Origin: a bacterium
Lineage (GTDB): Bacteria > Moduliflexota > Moduliflexia > Moduliflexales > JAUQPW01
DNA: 64,000 bases
Assembly: GCA_030550175.1 (NCBI GenBank)
Contig: JAUQPW010000010.1
Span: forward strand, 1 to 64,000
Direction of reading: 5' to 3'
Both the position numbers and the translations under genes were made by a program. Of this stretch, positions 29,186 through 38,386 are shown one piece after another (the first letter of the stretch is position 1; the number at the start of each line of letters is the position of its first letter). The notes beneath the pieces were generated by a model. That model had not been told where the DNA came from, did not search any database, and was given only the letters and a program-made list of their open reading frames with translations.

Positions 29186-32100
29186 TTATCTGCTAACAAC
29201 TACGAACTGATCGCCAGTTCCTGACTTTTTACTTTCTACCTTCTTTCCACGTCCCTCTATCAGGTGGTACAAGACAGGTAATACCAACAGGGTTAGGGCA
29301 GTTGCCGAGAGGGTTCCGCCTACAATAACTGTAGCCAGAGGCTTCTGAAGTTCTGATCCAGATCCCTGTGCCCAGATCAAAGGAACCATTCCGATAGCCG
29401 TTGCCAGAGCCGTCATCAACACCGGCGTCATTCGCTCCTCGGCTCCTTGAATGATAGCTTTATCCAATTCCAATCCCTCATGGTCTCGAAGATCGTTAAT
29501 ATGGGAAACCATGAGTACTCCATTTCGGACGGCAATACCGAAGAGCAAGATAAAACCTACCAGGGAGGAAACGTTAAGCACTCCACTGGACAGGTACACA
29601 CTGATAATCCCCCCTACTACAGCTAAAGGAAGATTCAGAAGTACTGCGACAGCCAGCGGGGCGGAGCGAAGGCTGATATACAGCAAGCTGAACATAACAA
29701 TAGTTACCAGTACGAATTCAATGGCCAAGCGTTTGAAGGCGCGCTGCTGGCTCTCAAATTGTCCTCCGTAGGTAACAAAATAGCCTTCCGGGAGCTTTAC
29801 CTGATCTGCGATCTTCTGCTGAACTTCCTGGACAAATCCTCCCAGATCTCGCCCGGATACGTTACTCTGAATCACTATACGTCGGGCTACATTTTCCCGA
29901 TTGATGGTATTAGGGCCGGTGCTTATCTGAATCGTTGCCAGTTGTTCCAAAGAAACCCGAGAGCCCGTTGGGGTCTGTATAATCAGATTCTTGAGCTTTT
30001 CCAGGTTTGCCCGACTCTTTTCATCCAGGATCACAACCAGATCATACTGCCGTTGTCCCAAGAGAACCTGGCTTACCGCTTCTCCTTTAAAGGCGGTTTC
30101 AATAAAATGGGAGATGTCCGCAATAGTCAAGCCGTAACGAGCCACAGCTTTGCGATCAACCTGAATCTTGAGTTGAGGTACCTCTACTTGTTGCTCTACA
30201 AAGAGATCTGCAACTCCTGGAACGGTAGAAACAACCCGACGAATCTCTTCCGCTTTGGTCCGAAGGACATTCAGATCATTACCAAAAAGCTTGATGGCAA
30301 CCTGGGCATTGACCCCAGAGAGTAAATGATCAATACGGTGTTGAAGGGGTTGTCCGATGGTAATAAGAACCCCTGGAAACTCCTTGAGCCGTTCCCGCAT
30401 GGCAGTAAGAAGTTCTTCTCGGGACCGCTTTCGTTTTTCCGGCGGGAGGAGACTTACCAAAATTTCAGAAGTATTAACCCCTTCGGCATGTTCATCTTCT
30501 TCGGCTCGACCCAGACGGTTGGTGGTAGAAACTACTTCGGGGAACTCATGGAGAGCCTTTTCAATCTGTATTCCGACCCGCAGGGTTTGCTCTAAGGAAG
30601 TTCCCGGAGGGAGTACCGCATTCACCAGCAAAGTCCCTTCGTCTACAATAGGAAGAAACTCCCGACCCATAAATGGAATTAAAACCAGGGAACCTAAAAA
30701 TAGGAGAATAATCGGAATCAGAACTTGTCCGGGTTTTTTAAGGACCCTGTGGAGGGCGGAACGGTATCTTTTTTTAAGCCAACGAACCAGAGGACTTTCC
30801 TGTTCGTTAAGATACTTGGGTTTTGTTAGCATTAGATCACTCAATACAGGTGTGACCGTCAGGGCTACCAGCAAAGAAGCAGCCATAGAGATGACTACGG
30901 CCAAACCCAGAGGATAAAACAATCGGCCTTCAATACCTTCCAGGGTAAACAGAGGAATAAAAACCAGGATAATGATGAGGGTTGCGAAGACGACCGCGCT
31001 TCGAATCTCGTTAGAAGCCTTCAAAACAACCTCGCCGGGAGTTTGGGCCATTTTAGACAGTAACGTAAAAGCCCTGTTATTGGGATCCCCAGGGAATGGA
31101 ACCTGCCCTGTTCCTGCCCGATCTGTACCAAAGAAGTATTCCCGCAGGCGTCGAAAGATGTTCTCTACATCGATGATGGCATCGTCCACAACCATTCCTA
31201 CCGCAATGGCCAACCCGGCCAGGGTCATATTGTTGACACTCAATCCGTACCAGTAAAGAATCATCAAAGTTAAGACAAATGAAAGGGGAATCGCGGTCAG
31301 GCTGATGAGGGAAGTTCGAAGATTAAACAGAAAAACCACAATAATAACAACGACTAGAATACCTCCTTCTAAGAGAGCTTCTTTGACTGTAGCCAGGGCC
31401 CGTTCAATGAGATCCGATTGAAGATATTCGGGTTTGATGACAATCCCCTCGGGGAGAGATTTTTCCAATTCCTTGAAAGCTTCTAGGATTTTTTTTGTCA
31501 GAGTAAGGGTATTGGTGTCAGGTTGTTTACTTATCTTCCCCAATACCGTCTCCTGGCCGTTTAAAGTTCCTGCTCCACGACGGATGGCAGGTCCTGCTAT
31601 TTTGACAGTGGCTACATCCTTGATTAAGACCGGTATTCCGCCTTCTTTGGTGGTGATAACCGTGTTTTCAATATCACTTACCTCCTGAACACGCCCAAAT
31701 CCTCGGATTAAGTATTCCTGGGTAGGAGTTAAAAGAAACCCGCCTGAGGCATTCATATTTCCCTTTTCCAAAGCCTCCCGAACATCCATCAGACTGAGCC
31801 CATAGCCCAACAGCTTATCCTGGTTTACCTGAACCTGATACTGCCGGGGAAGTCCTCCCTGGTTGATTACATTGGCAATCCCTCCAACGGATTTTAACCG
31901 AAACCGAATGATCCAATCCGCCATATCCCGCAAATCCATGGGGGAATACTTCCCGGTTTTATCTTCTAGAGCATATTCCACAATCTCACCTAACCTTGAG
32001 GTAATAGGTGCCATAAAGGGTGCTTCCACACCGGCTGGTAATTTTACCGTCTGAAGCTTCTCTGCAATCAGTTGTCGGGCCTTGAAAATATCTGTTCCCC

Positions 32101-32395
32101 ATTCAAATTCAATAAACACCACGGAAATTCCGATTCCTGAAGAAGAGCGAACCCGGGTCACAAAGGGAGTCCCATTGAAAACACTTTCCAGGGGAAAGGT
32201 CACTAAAGCCTCTACCTCCTCAGGAGACCATCCAGGCGCTTCGGTTAAAATGGTTACTCTGGGGTCATTGATATCCGGGTAAAGATCTACAGGAATCTTC
32301 TGGAAAAGGTTGTAACCCCAGAGGAGAGTAATAACCGCTGCTATCAGAACAAATAACTTATTTTTAAGTGAAAACTCGATAATTTTAGCCCACAT
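29186..32395 (-). CDS. Heavy-metal RND efflux pump (CzcA/CusA family)
   Basis: A 1069-residue inner-membrane RND transporter, about the usual 1040-1070. The N-terminus MWAKIIEFSLKNKLFVLI, the periplasmic loops and GREFLPIVDEGTLLVNAVLP are typical of the HME group. The TM4 charge motif reads AVGMVVDDAIIDVEN, unlike the standard CzcA (DFG..DGA) or CusA (DAA) forms, so the substrate is not assigned. I use the ATG at 32395 by homology; the frame is open further upstream through element f to a TTG at 32545 that overlaps the adaptor stop, which would add 50 residues. No clear ribosome site precedes 32395. Confidence 0.93.
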   Translation of the reverse strand: MWAKIIEFSLKNKLFVLIAAVITLLWGYNLFQKIPVDLYPDINDPRVTILTEAPGWSPEEVEALVTFPLESVFNGTPFVTRVRSSSGIGISVVFIEFEWGTDIFKARQLIAEKLQTVKLPAGVEAPFMAPITSRLGEIVEYALEDKTGKYSPMDLRDMADWIIRFRLKSVGGIANVINQGGLPRQYQVQVNQDKLLGYGLSLMDVREALEKGNMNASGGFLLTPTQEYLIRGFGRVQEVSDIENTVITTKEGGIPVLIKDVATVKIAGPAIRRGAGTLNGQETVLGKISKQPDTNTLTLTKKILEAFKELEKSLPEGIVIKPEYLQSDLIERALATVKEALLEGGILVVVIIVVFLFNLRTSLISLTAIPLSFVLTLMILYWYGLSVNNMTLAGLAIAVGMVVDDAIIDVENIFRRLREYFFGTDRAGTGQVPFPGDPNNRAFTLLSKMAQTPGEVVLKASNEIRSAVVFATLIIILVFIPLFTLEGIEGRLFYPLGLAVVISMAASLLVALTVTPVLSDLMLTKPKYLNEQESPLVRWLKKRYRSALHRVLKKPGQVLIPIILLFLGSLVLIPFMGREFLPIVDEGTLLVNAVLPPGTSLEQTLRVGIQIEKALHEFPEVVSTTNRLGRAEEDEHAEGVNTSEILVSLLPPEKRKRSREELLTAMRERLKEFPGVLITIGQPLQHRIDHLLSGVNAQVAIKLFGNDLNVLRTKAEEIRRVVSTVPGVADLFVEQQVEVPQLKIQVDRKAVARYGLTIADISHFIETAFKGEAVSQVLLGQRQYDLVVILDEKSRANLEKLKNLIIQTPTGSRVSLEQLATIQISTGPNTINRENVARRIVIQSNVSGRDLGGFVQEVQQKIADQVKLPEGYFVTYGGQFESQQRAFKRLAIEFVLVTIVMFSLLYISLRSAPLAVAVLLNLPLAVVGGIISVYLSSGVLNVSSLVGFILLFGIAVRNGVLMVSHINDLRDHEGLELDKAIIQGAEERMTPVLMTALATAIGMVPLIWAQGSGSELQKPLATVIVGGTLSATALTLLVLPVLYHLIEGRGKKVESKKSGTGDQFVVVSR

Positions 32396-32397
32396 AA

Positions 32398-32540
32398 CTT
32401 CGCAACGCAGGGACATGGAGACGCGGGAACTTGAGACTGGGAAACACGGAGACTTGGGGATATACCCCCGTGTCGCCGCGTCCCAATGTCTCCGTATCCC
32501 AAAACTCCGTGTCCTTATGTCTCCTTGTCCCCGCGTCTCT
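32398..32540. repeat. Simple-sequence palindromic element f, between adaptor and pump genes
   Basis: Left arm (about 32412-32460) has the words GGGACATGGAGACGCGGGA and GGAGACTTGGGG; right arm (about 32465-32535) has CCCCGTGTCGCCGCGTCCC, ATGTCTCCGTATCCC and CCTTGTCCCCGCGTCTC. It fills nearly all the space between the two genes. Confidence 0.65.
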
Positions 32541-32541
32541 C

Positions 32542-34173
32542 TCAATGAGTGTGTGCATGCCCATCCGCTCCAACAGGAACTGTTTTGGGAGTACTCGCCA
32601 TGCCAAGCTCATAAGCTCCTTTGGTAACTACAACATCGCCCGGGAAAAGCCCGTCTTTGATCTCCACATATTGATCATCGCTGATTCCGGTTACAACACT
32701 CTGTTTAACCAGAGTCGTACCATTTTTGACAAATACGTATCGCTCAACCCCTTCGGTGAGGATAGATTCCTTCGGCACAGCCAGGGCTTCCACGGATTTC
32801 TCCACAACTACCGTAAGGGTTGCAAAAATCTCTGGTTTTAGTTTCCGATCTGGATTGGGAACCTCGGCCAGGATATGGATCGTTCGTTTTACCGGATCGG
32901 CTACATCTGATATATAATTGACTTTACCTTGAAAAACCTCATCCGGATAACTGGCTACCCGAACCCTTACTTCCTGACCTTGCTTGAAAAGAGCCACATT
33001 TTCCACCGGAACATCTCCTTCCACATAAATCACCGAAGGATCTACAATCTGGAAGAGAACTTTCCCAGGCTCTGCAACGATTCCCAATGTTGTGTCCACG
33101 CTGGTTACAGTTCCGCTTAAAGGAGAGGTTAAATCAATCGTAGCCTCATCTTTGGTCAGATGACCCGGATGGGGGGGATGGCCTAAAACCTCAAGCCGTT
33201 GTTTCTTTCCTTCTATTTCCACCTGGAGACTCCGGTATTCGGCCTCCTGATTAAGGAGTTCATTGAGAGCCTCATTACTCTCCAGTGGGGAGAACTTCTT
33301 AATAAGCTCCTTTGGAGAAAGGGAAAGAATATCTATCACCGATTTGCTATCGGTATTTGAGTTCAATCGATCAATCTCTTTATCCGAGAGCCCTAAAAGT
33401 CTTAACTTCTTCTTCACTCCTTCCAACTCTCCTAAGGCCATCAGGTATTCTGACTCTCGCTGTTGGATTTCCTTGGCTGGAAGAATCTTATCAGAAAGAC
33501 TTTTAGCCCGCTCCATGCTCTGTTTAGCCAGTTTGACTTTGTTGCCGGCGTTGATCAACTCAATCCGATTTCGCTCTAGTTCGTTTCCAATGGCTCGCTG
33601 AAGTACCTCCCTGCGTAGGGTCAGAGATGCTTCCAAAGCCTTGAGCCGGTTAGTAACCTCGGTTAACTCTACATGGAGGTTTTCAATTTCCAGGCTTCGA
33701 AGCGTGGCCAGTTTTTGTCCCACTTCCACTTTATCCCCCGGCTGGACCAGAATTTCTTCTACCCGGCCTGAAATCCGAGGGCTCACACCGGTCATACGCT
33801 GAGGGGGAAGTTTAATAATTCCAGGTACCTCGACCACCTTTGCAAGGGTTCGGATATCGACCTCTGCAACTTGAATTCCCAGGCCGGCCATGGCCTGCTG
33901 GCTCAATTGAATTGCCCCAGTATTCCCGGTACCAGCGGCATCAGAATTTTCATGATGGTGATTCGGCCGGGTTCCCTCTGAAGGATTATGTTTATCTAGA
34001 GGGTTATCCTCATTTTTTTCTGTGACCGATGGAGATTCCGTTACGGAACCTTTAGGGTCAGTTACTCTACTCGTGGGAGTTCTTCGATATTCAGAGTAAC
34101 CTATTAAAAACCCTATCAGGACCGTGAACAACAAGAGATAAAAAAGTCTAGATTTATCTATTTTCTCATTCAT
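32542..34173 (-). CDS. RND periplasmic adaptor (CzcB/CusB-type membrane fusion protein)
   Basis: A 543-residue membrane fusion protein: an N-terminal signal/anchor, a His-rich acidic linker (RPNHHHENSD), barrel-sandwich halves (VSPRISGRVEEILVQPGDKV and DLTSPLSGTVTSVDT) around long coiled helices, and a beta-barrel (VEGDVPVENVALFKQGQEV). The C-terminus ends in HAHTH. The His clusters may pick up metal. It links the pump at 29186-32395 to a TolC-type channel. Confidence 0.92.
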   Translation of the reverse strand: MNEKIDKSRLFYLLLFTVLIGFLIGYSEYRRTPTSRVTDPKGSVTESPSVTEKNEDNPLDKHNPSEGTRPNHHHENSDAAGTGNTGAIQLSQQAMAGLGIQVAEVDIRTLAKVVEVPGIIKLPPQRMTGVSPRISGRVEEILVQPGDKVEVGQKLATLRSLEIENLHVELTEVTNRLKALEASLTLRREVLQRAIGNELERNRIELINAGNKVKLAKQSMERAKSLSDKILPAKEIQQRESEYLMALGELEGVKKKLRLLGLSDKEIDRLNSNTDSKSVIDILSLSPKELIKKFSPLESNEALNELLNQEAEYRSLQVEIEGKKQRLEVLGHPPHPGHLTKDEATIDLTSPLSGTVTSVDTTLGIVAEPGKVLFQIVDPSVIYVEGDVPVENVALFKQGQEVRVRVASYPDEVFQGKVNYISDVADPVKRTIHILAEVPNPDRKLKPEIFATLTVVVEKSVEALAVPKESILTEGVERYVFVKNGTTLVKQSVVTGISDDQYVEIKDGLFPGDVVVTKGAYELGMASTPKTVPVGADGHAHTH

Positions 34174-34283
34174 AGTATCTCTTAAATACTACCTTGTAGG
34201 TGATTAAAATAAAATTTATCTTTCTAAGTATTATAAACGAACTTTCTTTCCAGTTTAGACTAAAAACCGGACAATAATGATAA

Positions 34284-34568
34284 CTAAAGTAAAGTGCTAT
34301 CGGGCGGATGAATTTGAGGACGGGAGAAACCAGGCAAGATAGAACCCAAACGGGAGGATAAAACAGTGAAAAGTAAAAACAAAGAAAGGAGTTCCTTATA
34401 GACCGTAGAAGGAATGGCTACACTGGTACAAAATCCATCTGGGGAGTGAAGAGGGCCATGATTATGTTCTTGCAGGCTTAGTTCTTCAGAATCAAAAAAA
34501 CATCCTATCACCGTGACAAAAAGAATTAAAATAACCCCACTTATAAAGAATTTAAGGTACTTATCCAT
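34284..34568 (-). CDS. Small two-TM membrane protein, LPGF family member C
   Basis: A 94-residue relative of the proteins at 9291 and 34707: first membrane segment ending in IGCFFD, a loop with EHNHGPLHSPDGFC, a second membrane segment and the C-terminal ILPGFSRPQIHPPD. It is the most His-rich of the group. The ribosome site GGAGG lies inside a hairpin 11 bases before the ATG (34579-34595). Gene order with the adaptor on the same strand suggests cotranscription. Function unknown. Confidence 0.72.
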   Translation of the reverse strand: MDKYLKFFISGVILILFVTVIGCFFDSEELSLQEHNHGPLHSPDGFCTSVAIPSTVYKELLSLFLLFTVLSSRLGSILPGFSRPQIHPPDSTLL

Positions 34569-34578
34569 AAAAGAGAAT

Positions 34579-34595
34579 GCCTCCGCAAGGGAGGC
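34579..34595 (-). promoter_or_regulatory. Hairpin that covers the ribosome site of the 34284 gene
   Basis: On the minus strand GCCTCC, loop CTTGC, GGAGGC form a 6-bp stem. The second arm contains the only Shine-Dalgarno sequence (GGAGG) for the ATG at 34568, so folding would block translation. It could also be the tail terminator of the 34707 gene, being followed by CATTCTCTTTT. Confidence 0.45.
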
Positions 34596-34706
34596 TTCTT
34601 AAAACTAAACCCCTTACTCAGAACAGATCTAAGTTAAAAGCCTCCCCAGATAAAAATTCTATTAAACAAAAAAGGGGAAATTTCCGGAAAAAGACGCTAA
34701 AAAGCC

Positions 34707-35006
34707 TTATAAGGGGAGGAATCTAGGTGGTTCGAGGAGAGGAGAGGTAAAACCAGGAAGGATTTCACCCAGGTTTGATAGTAAAATGGTGAAAAGTAAG
34801 ATGATAAAAAGGAAGATGAGAGGTATCTCAATATGAACCGTTTGATTATAGAAGTGAAAGCAGAAATTATTACCCCATCTGTGGGAGTCGTTATGTGGCT
34901 CACCTTTCATTTCTTCCGGGTTTATAAAACACCACAGATATCCCACTGTGAAGATCAAGATAACACCTACTAAAAAAAACCTGTAACGGACAAAATGTAT
35001 AAGCAT
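34707..35006 (-). CDS. Small two-TM membrane protein, LPGF family member B
   Basis: A 99-residue protein, the close paralogue of the one at 9291: YRFFLVGVILIFTVGYLWCF, loop with HRWGNNFCFHFYNQ, second membrane segment, then EILPGFTSPLLEPPRF. Transcribed away from merR, whose start is 170 bp off, so the two may share regulation. No strong ribosome site is visible. Function unknown; a metal-linked role is inferred from context and Cys/His content. Confidence 0.75.
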   Translation of the reverse strand: MLIHFVRYRFFLVGVILIFTVGYLWCFINPEEMKGEPHNDSHRWGNNFCFHFYNQTVHIEIPLIFLFIILLFTILLSNLGEILPGFTSPLLEPPRFLPL

Positions 35007-35116
35007 AAAGGGAGTAAATTAAATTAAAAAACCTCTATTTTAACTTTAATATAGAATTTATCTGCCATCTGTCAACTTTAATCTTTCTTATTCATTCAAA
35101 AAATTTAACAAAACCC

Positions 35117-35148
35117 TTGACCTTCCCGTATAGGGGAAGGTTTATCTT
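35117..35148 (+). promoter_or_regulatory. CueR-like operator/promoter of the merR gene
   Basis: A -35 box TTGACC (35117-35122) is followed after about 20 bp by TATCTT (35143-35148). The long spacer carries the dyad ACCTTCCC, GTATAG, GGGAAGGT at 35120-35141. A MerR-type regulator normally binds such an overlong 19-20-bp spacer, and ACCTTCC/GGAAGGT arms are those of CueR-type copper promoters of enterobacteria. It lies just before merR, so autoregulation is likely. Confidence 0.75.
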
Positions 35149-35176
35149 AAAAGTATCCAGAAGATCGGAGAAAGCT

Positions 35177-35662
35177 ATGGAGAAACTACTTTATATTGGC
35201 CAAATAGCTAAAAACACGGGAATTTCACCAAAAACGCTTAGGTACTATGAAGAACTGGGACTTCTTCCTCAGCCGATGCGAACGGAGTCTGGATACCGGA
35301 TTTACGACCCGGATATCCAGGAGCGGTTAGTCTTTATCAAAAAGGCTCAAAGATTGGGATTAACACTTTCGGAGATCAAACAGATCCTGGACATTTATCA
35401 TAGAGGACAAACCCCTTGTTCCCATATTCAAAAGATGATCAGTCAGAAAATCTCTGAAATTGATATTCAGATCAAAGATCTGCTGACGCTTCAACAGGAT
35501 CTCCGAGACCTTCTATATCGGTGGGAATGTTCAGGTAAGAGGACTTCTGAAAGAGAAGCTGTCTGTCCCCAGATCCAGAGGTATTCTCCGGCTCCTGGTC
35601 GTGAACAAACCCCAACGGTGAATAATCTAAAAAAGAAAGGAGGGAAATTCCATGAAGGCTAA
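35177..35662 (+). CDS. MerR-family metal-responsive regulator
   Basis: A 161-residue regulator. The N-terminal winged helix (YIGQIAKNTGISPKTLRYYE, ESGYRIYD) is standard MerR, followed by the dimerisation helix. Metal-binding candidates are the Cys in TPCSHIQ after the DNA-binding part and two C-terminal Cys (WECSGK, EAVCPQ), a pattern closer to the Hg/Zn branch than to CueR. The ATG at 35177 lies after the promoter elements; the frame is open upstream but runs through the promoter. Its end overlaps the next small gene by 11 bp. Confidence 0.9.
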   Translation: MEKLLYIGQIAKNTGISPKTLRYYEELGLLPQPMRTESGYRIYDPDIQERLVFIKKAQRLGLTLSEIKQILDIYHRGQTPCSHIQKMISQKISEIDIQIKDLLTLQQDLRDLLYRWECSGKRTSEREAVCPQIQRYSPAPGREQTPTVNNLKKKGGKFHEG

Positions 35663-35828
35663 GCAAATTATCTCCCTGTGCCCTGCCTGTAGTGCCTGTC
35701 CAGCGGTAACGGTTTATGAAGATGAGGTCCATATTGGAGAGGAAGGAAATCTTGTAAAACTCTCTAAAGAAGAATGGAACCTGTTGGTAACCAGCATTTT
35801 GAAGGGAGAACTTTCTGAGTTGAAGTAA
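35652..35828 (+). CDS. 58-residue Cys-rich protein overlapping merR
   Basis: A small protein with the motif LCPACSACPAV near its start, an acidic middle (YEDEVHIGEEGN) and a hydrophobic end (EEWNLLVTSILKGE). The ribosome site AAAGGAGGG precedes the ATG by about 8 bases and lies inside merR, so the two are translationally linked. Four-residue CxxCxxC spacing suggests metal or cluster binding, possibly a metallochaperone or a regulator partner. No named family comes to mind. Confidence 0.72.
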   Translation: MKAKQIISLCPACSACPAVTVYEDEVHIGEEGNLVKLSKEEWNLLVTSILKGELSELK

Positions 35829-36338
35829 TAGCTTATACTTGGCAGGTAAACAGGACCTACCTATTTTGATAGACTAGTTTCATCTTAAGGTATATTCATC
35901 CAGTTAAGGATTAGACGATACCTCCTTGTCCCCATACACGCGCCAGGATAAGCTGAAAAGCCCCGCCAGGGGCGAACCGTAGGTAGCCCCCGACTTAGGT
36001 CGGGGGATTTATAAATTCAGAATTTTTTCAAGCTCCTTAACCACATCCTGTTAAACAGGTTGTCCCGCTGGGCTAACCTTCTTATCCTGGCACGTATGCC
36101 CTCAAGGGAGGAAAGGAGGTGTTCAGGTCGAAAAAAAGGCTTTTCCCCTTCTTAGCCGGATGCGTATACCCATGAGGGTGGGATTTTAAGTCCGTAAAAA
36201 ATACCAAAATCTGGCCACATTTTAAGTGGAAACCCAAACCCTTTTCTCCGCTGATAAACCTTTAATGTCAAACGAGGACGTTTAACCTACTTTTAGGTTT
36301 CGATTTCCTTCTTTATCGAAGGTGGGGCAGTCGCTATC
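35829..36338. repeat. Gene-free stretch with four repeat copies
   Basis: No gene is seen. 35956-35990 is an AAAAGCCCCGCCAGGGGCGA repeat. 35987-36006 is a hairpin CCCCCGAC, TTAG, GTCGGGGG followed by ATTT, which could act as a terminator. 36042-36076 is a weaker inverted copy of the AGCCCCG family. 36115-36165 is an inverted copy of GCTAAGAAGGGGAAAAGCC. Confidence 0.55.
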
Positions 36339-37166
36339 TTAGCGACCCATAACATATTCGCTAGACTTACCTACGAAAGGTAGGGCCAGCATCCAGGGTA
36401 AAGTTAAGTACCTGGCATTTCGAAATTCGGGTAATCCAAGAGCCATTTTTTCATGGCCTTCACTGGGCTGATCGCAATAGGTACCGAACAAATAATCCCA
36501 CCAAGACAAGTTAAAGCCAAAGTTTCTGTTTCTTTCCTGTCGTAACACAGAATGATGGACCCGGTGCATATCCGGGGTAACCACAAAAACCCGTAGAATT
36601 CGATCTATATAAAAGGGCATTTGAATGTTGCTGTGATTAAACAGAGCCATCATGTTGAGTAATACCTCAAAGATGACCACAGCCAAAGCAGGAGAACCAA
36701 GTACCAATACTGCCACCAGCTTAATACCTGTGGAAAGAACTATCTCAATAGGATGGAAGCGAATCCCGGTTGTTACATCAAAATCTAAATCTGTATGATG
36801 AACCCTATGCAACCGCCATAATACTGGAACGGCATGAAAGAGAACATGTTGAAGATAGACGACCAAATCCAACACCACTACACTGCTCAGGACTGCCAGC
36901 CCGTAAGGTACCTTCCAATAGTTCAAAAAGCCCCATCTTTGTTCATGGGCCCAAATAGCCATGCCCAGCACTCCCATGGGAAGCAACAATCGTAAAGTCA
37001 AGGTATTGAGAAAGGCAATGCCCAAGTTATTTATCCATCGGGTAACTTTAGATATTGTTAGAGTGCGGCGTGGCGTTATGGCTTCCCAGGCAACCATAAG
37101 GGCAAAGACACCCAAAAAGAAGCTAAGCCGAATGATCATCTCATGGCTTAGAACCAAAGCGTCCAT
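36339..37166 (-). CDS. Sterol desaturase/fatty acid hydroxylase family membrane protein
   Basis: A 275-residue integral membrane protein with the eight-His di-iron motif set: HVLFH, HRVHHTD, FNHSN and MHRVHHS. The family inserts oxygen or double bonds in lipids. The ribosome site GAGGAG precedes the ATG. It lies divergent from a LysR-type gene, which may control it. The lipid substrate is unknown. Confidence 0.92.
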   Translation of the reverse strand: MDALVLSHEMIIRLSFFLGVFALMVAWEAITPRRTLTISKVTRWINNLGIAFLNTLTLRLLLPMGVLGMAIWAHEQRWGFLNYWKVPYGLAVLSSVVVLDLVVYLQHVLFHAVPVLWRLHRVHHTDLDFDVTTGIRFHPIEIVLSTGIKLVAVLVLGSPALAVVIFEVLLNMMALFNHSNIQMPFYIDRILRVFVVTPDMHRVHHSVLRQERNRNFGFNLSWWDYLFGTYCDQPSEGHEKMALGLPEFRNARYLTLPWMLALPFVGKSSEYVMGR

Positions 37167-37329
37167 TGGATTTCTCCTCGTTAAGAAGCAGAGAGGATCT
37201 TCCTATACCCTCTGTTTCTACCCGTTCACTGTGAACATATTTTTGTTGCTAATTTAAAAATTAACTTCTAATCTATCATTAGGGAAATGAATTGTTTAAA
37301 TGATTATAATAGGTTTTCTTAATAGATAG

Positions 37330-38211
37330 ATGGATATTCGGGACCTGGAAGTTTTTCTGGCAGTGGCTAAATACTTAAACTTTACACGTGCAGGAGAGGA
37401 AATCCACCTCAGTCAGCCAAGTATTTCTGTACGTATTCATCAGCTTGAAGAGGAACTGGGAGTGAAACTTTTCGAGCAGGCAGGTAAGAAGGTATTATTG
37501 ACGGAGGCCGGACATCTCCTGGTACCCTATGCCCGACGGGTTGTAGCGGATCTGGAGAATGTCCGGCAGGTGATGAAAGAGTATCAGGGTTTGGAACAAG
37601 GATCGTTGAGAATCGGAGCCAGTACAACCCCGGGTATGTATTTGATCCCCAGGATTATTGCCCAATTTAAAGGGGTCTATCCAAAAATTGATATCTCCCT
37701 TAGCATTGAAAATACGCGCCGGGTCGAAGAAGGTATCGTAAAAAACGAATTTGATTTAGGTTTTGTGGGGGGTCATCTGATTAACGAGGAGGTCGAAACT
37801 ATCCCCTGGCTCATAGATGAAATTGTACTGGTTGTTCCACCCAGCCACCCCCTGGCATTACAGCAGCAGATAAAACTTATCGATTTGGCAAAGGAACGTC
37901 TGATTTTCCGTGAACCGGGTTCTGCTACCCGGGCAGTGATAGAGAATCATTTCCGTACATGGAACCTTCAAATCAAGGCAGCCGTCGAACTGGGAAACCC
38001 TGAAGCAGTGAAGCAGGCTGTTATGAGTGGACTTGGTATTGCTTTTCTTTCGAAGTTCTCAGTCGAAACAGAACTCAAAGCAAAAGTTTTAGTGGCCGTA
38101 AAAGTTCAAGAACTCTCTATCTCGCGAGAATTGAAAATGGTTTACCGCAAAGGTAAACATCTGAGCCGGGCTACAAAAGCTTTCATTGAAATGGCAAAAC
38201 AGAGGCAGTGA
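37330..38211 (+). CDS. LysR-family transcriptional regulator
   Basis: A 293-residue LysR regulator: winged helix-turn-helix (TRAGEEIHLSQPSISVRIHQ) and the effector domain of the CysB/CbbR branch (GSLRIGASTTPGMYLIP). It faces away from the desaturase gene, with a 163-bp AT-rich gap containing ATTATAAT, typical of LysR operator placement. Effector unknown. Confidence 0.93.
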   Translation: MDIRDLEVFLAVAKYLNFTRAGEEIHLSQPSISVRIHQLEEELGVKLFEQAGKKVLLTEAGHLLVPYARRVVADLENVRQVMKEYQGLEQGSLRIGASTTPGMYLIPRIIAQFKGVYPKIDISLSIENTRRVEEGIVKNEFDLGFVGGHLINEEVETIPWLIDEIVLVVPPSHPLALQQQIKLIDLAKERLIFREPGSATRAVIENHFRTWNLQIKAAVELGNPEAVKQAVMSGLGIAFLSKFSVETELKAKVLVAVKVQELSISRELKMVYRKGKHLSRATKAFIEMAKQRQ

Positions 38212-38386
38212 CGATCTTATTCTATTACCTAAATTCCAGATTCTGAAGAGTGGCAAAAAGCTAAAGGCTATACAAAATTCATTCATTATAGAAAAAGTAA
38301 AAAAGGACTTGACATGGGGAGAATCTTTAGTAAATTCTAACTTAAATGCAGGGGTGCAGGTTTATATTACCCAGTGCCAATATTTT

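Noticed and set aside
29186..32545. The 1119-residue form of the RND pump as the main call
   Set aside because: The first 50 residues are encoded by a low-complexity palindrome and homologues begin at MWAKII; kept only as a finding.
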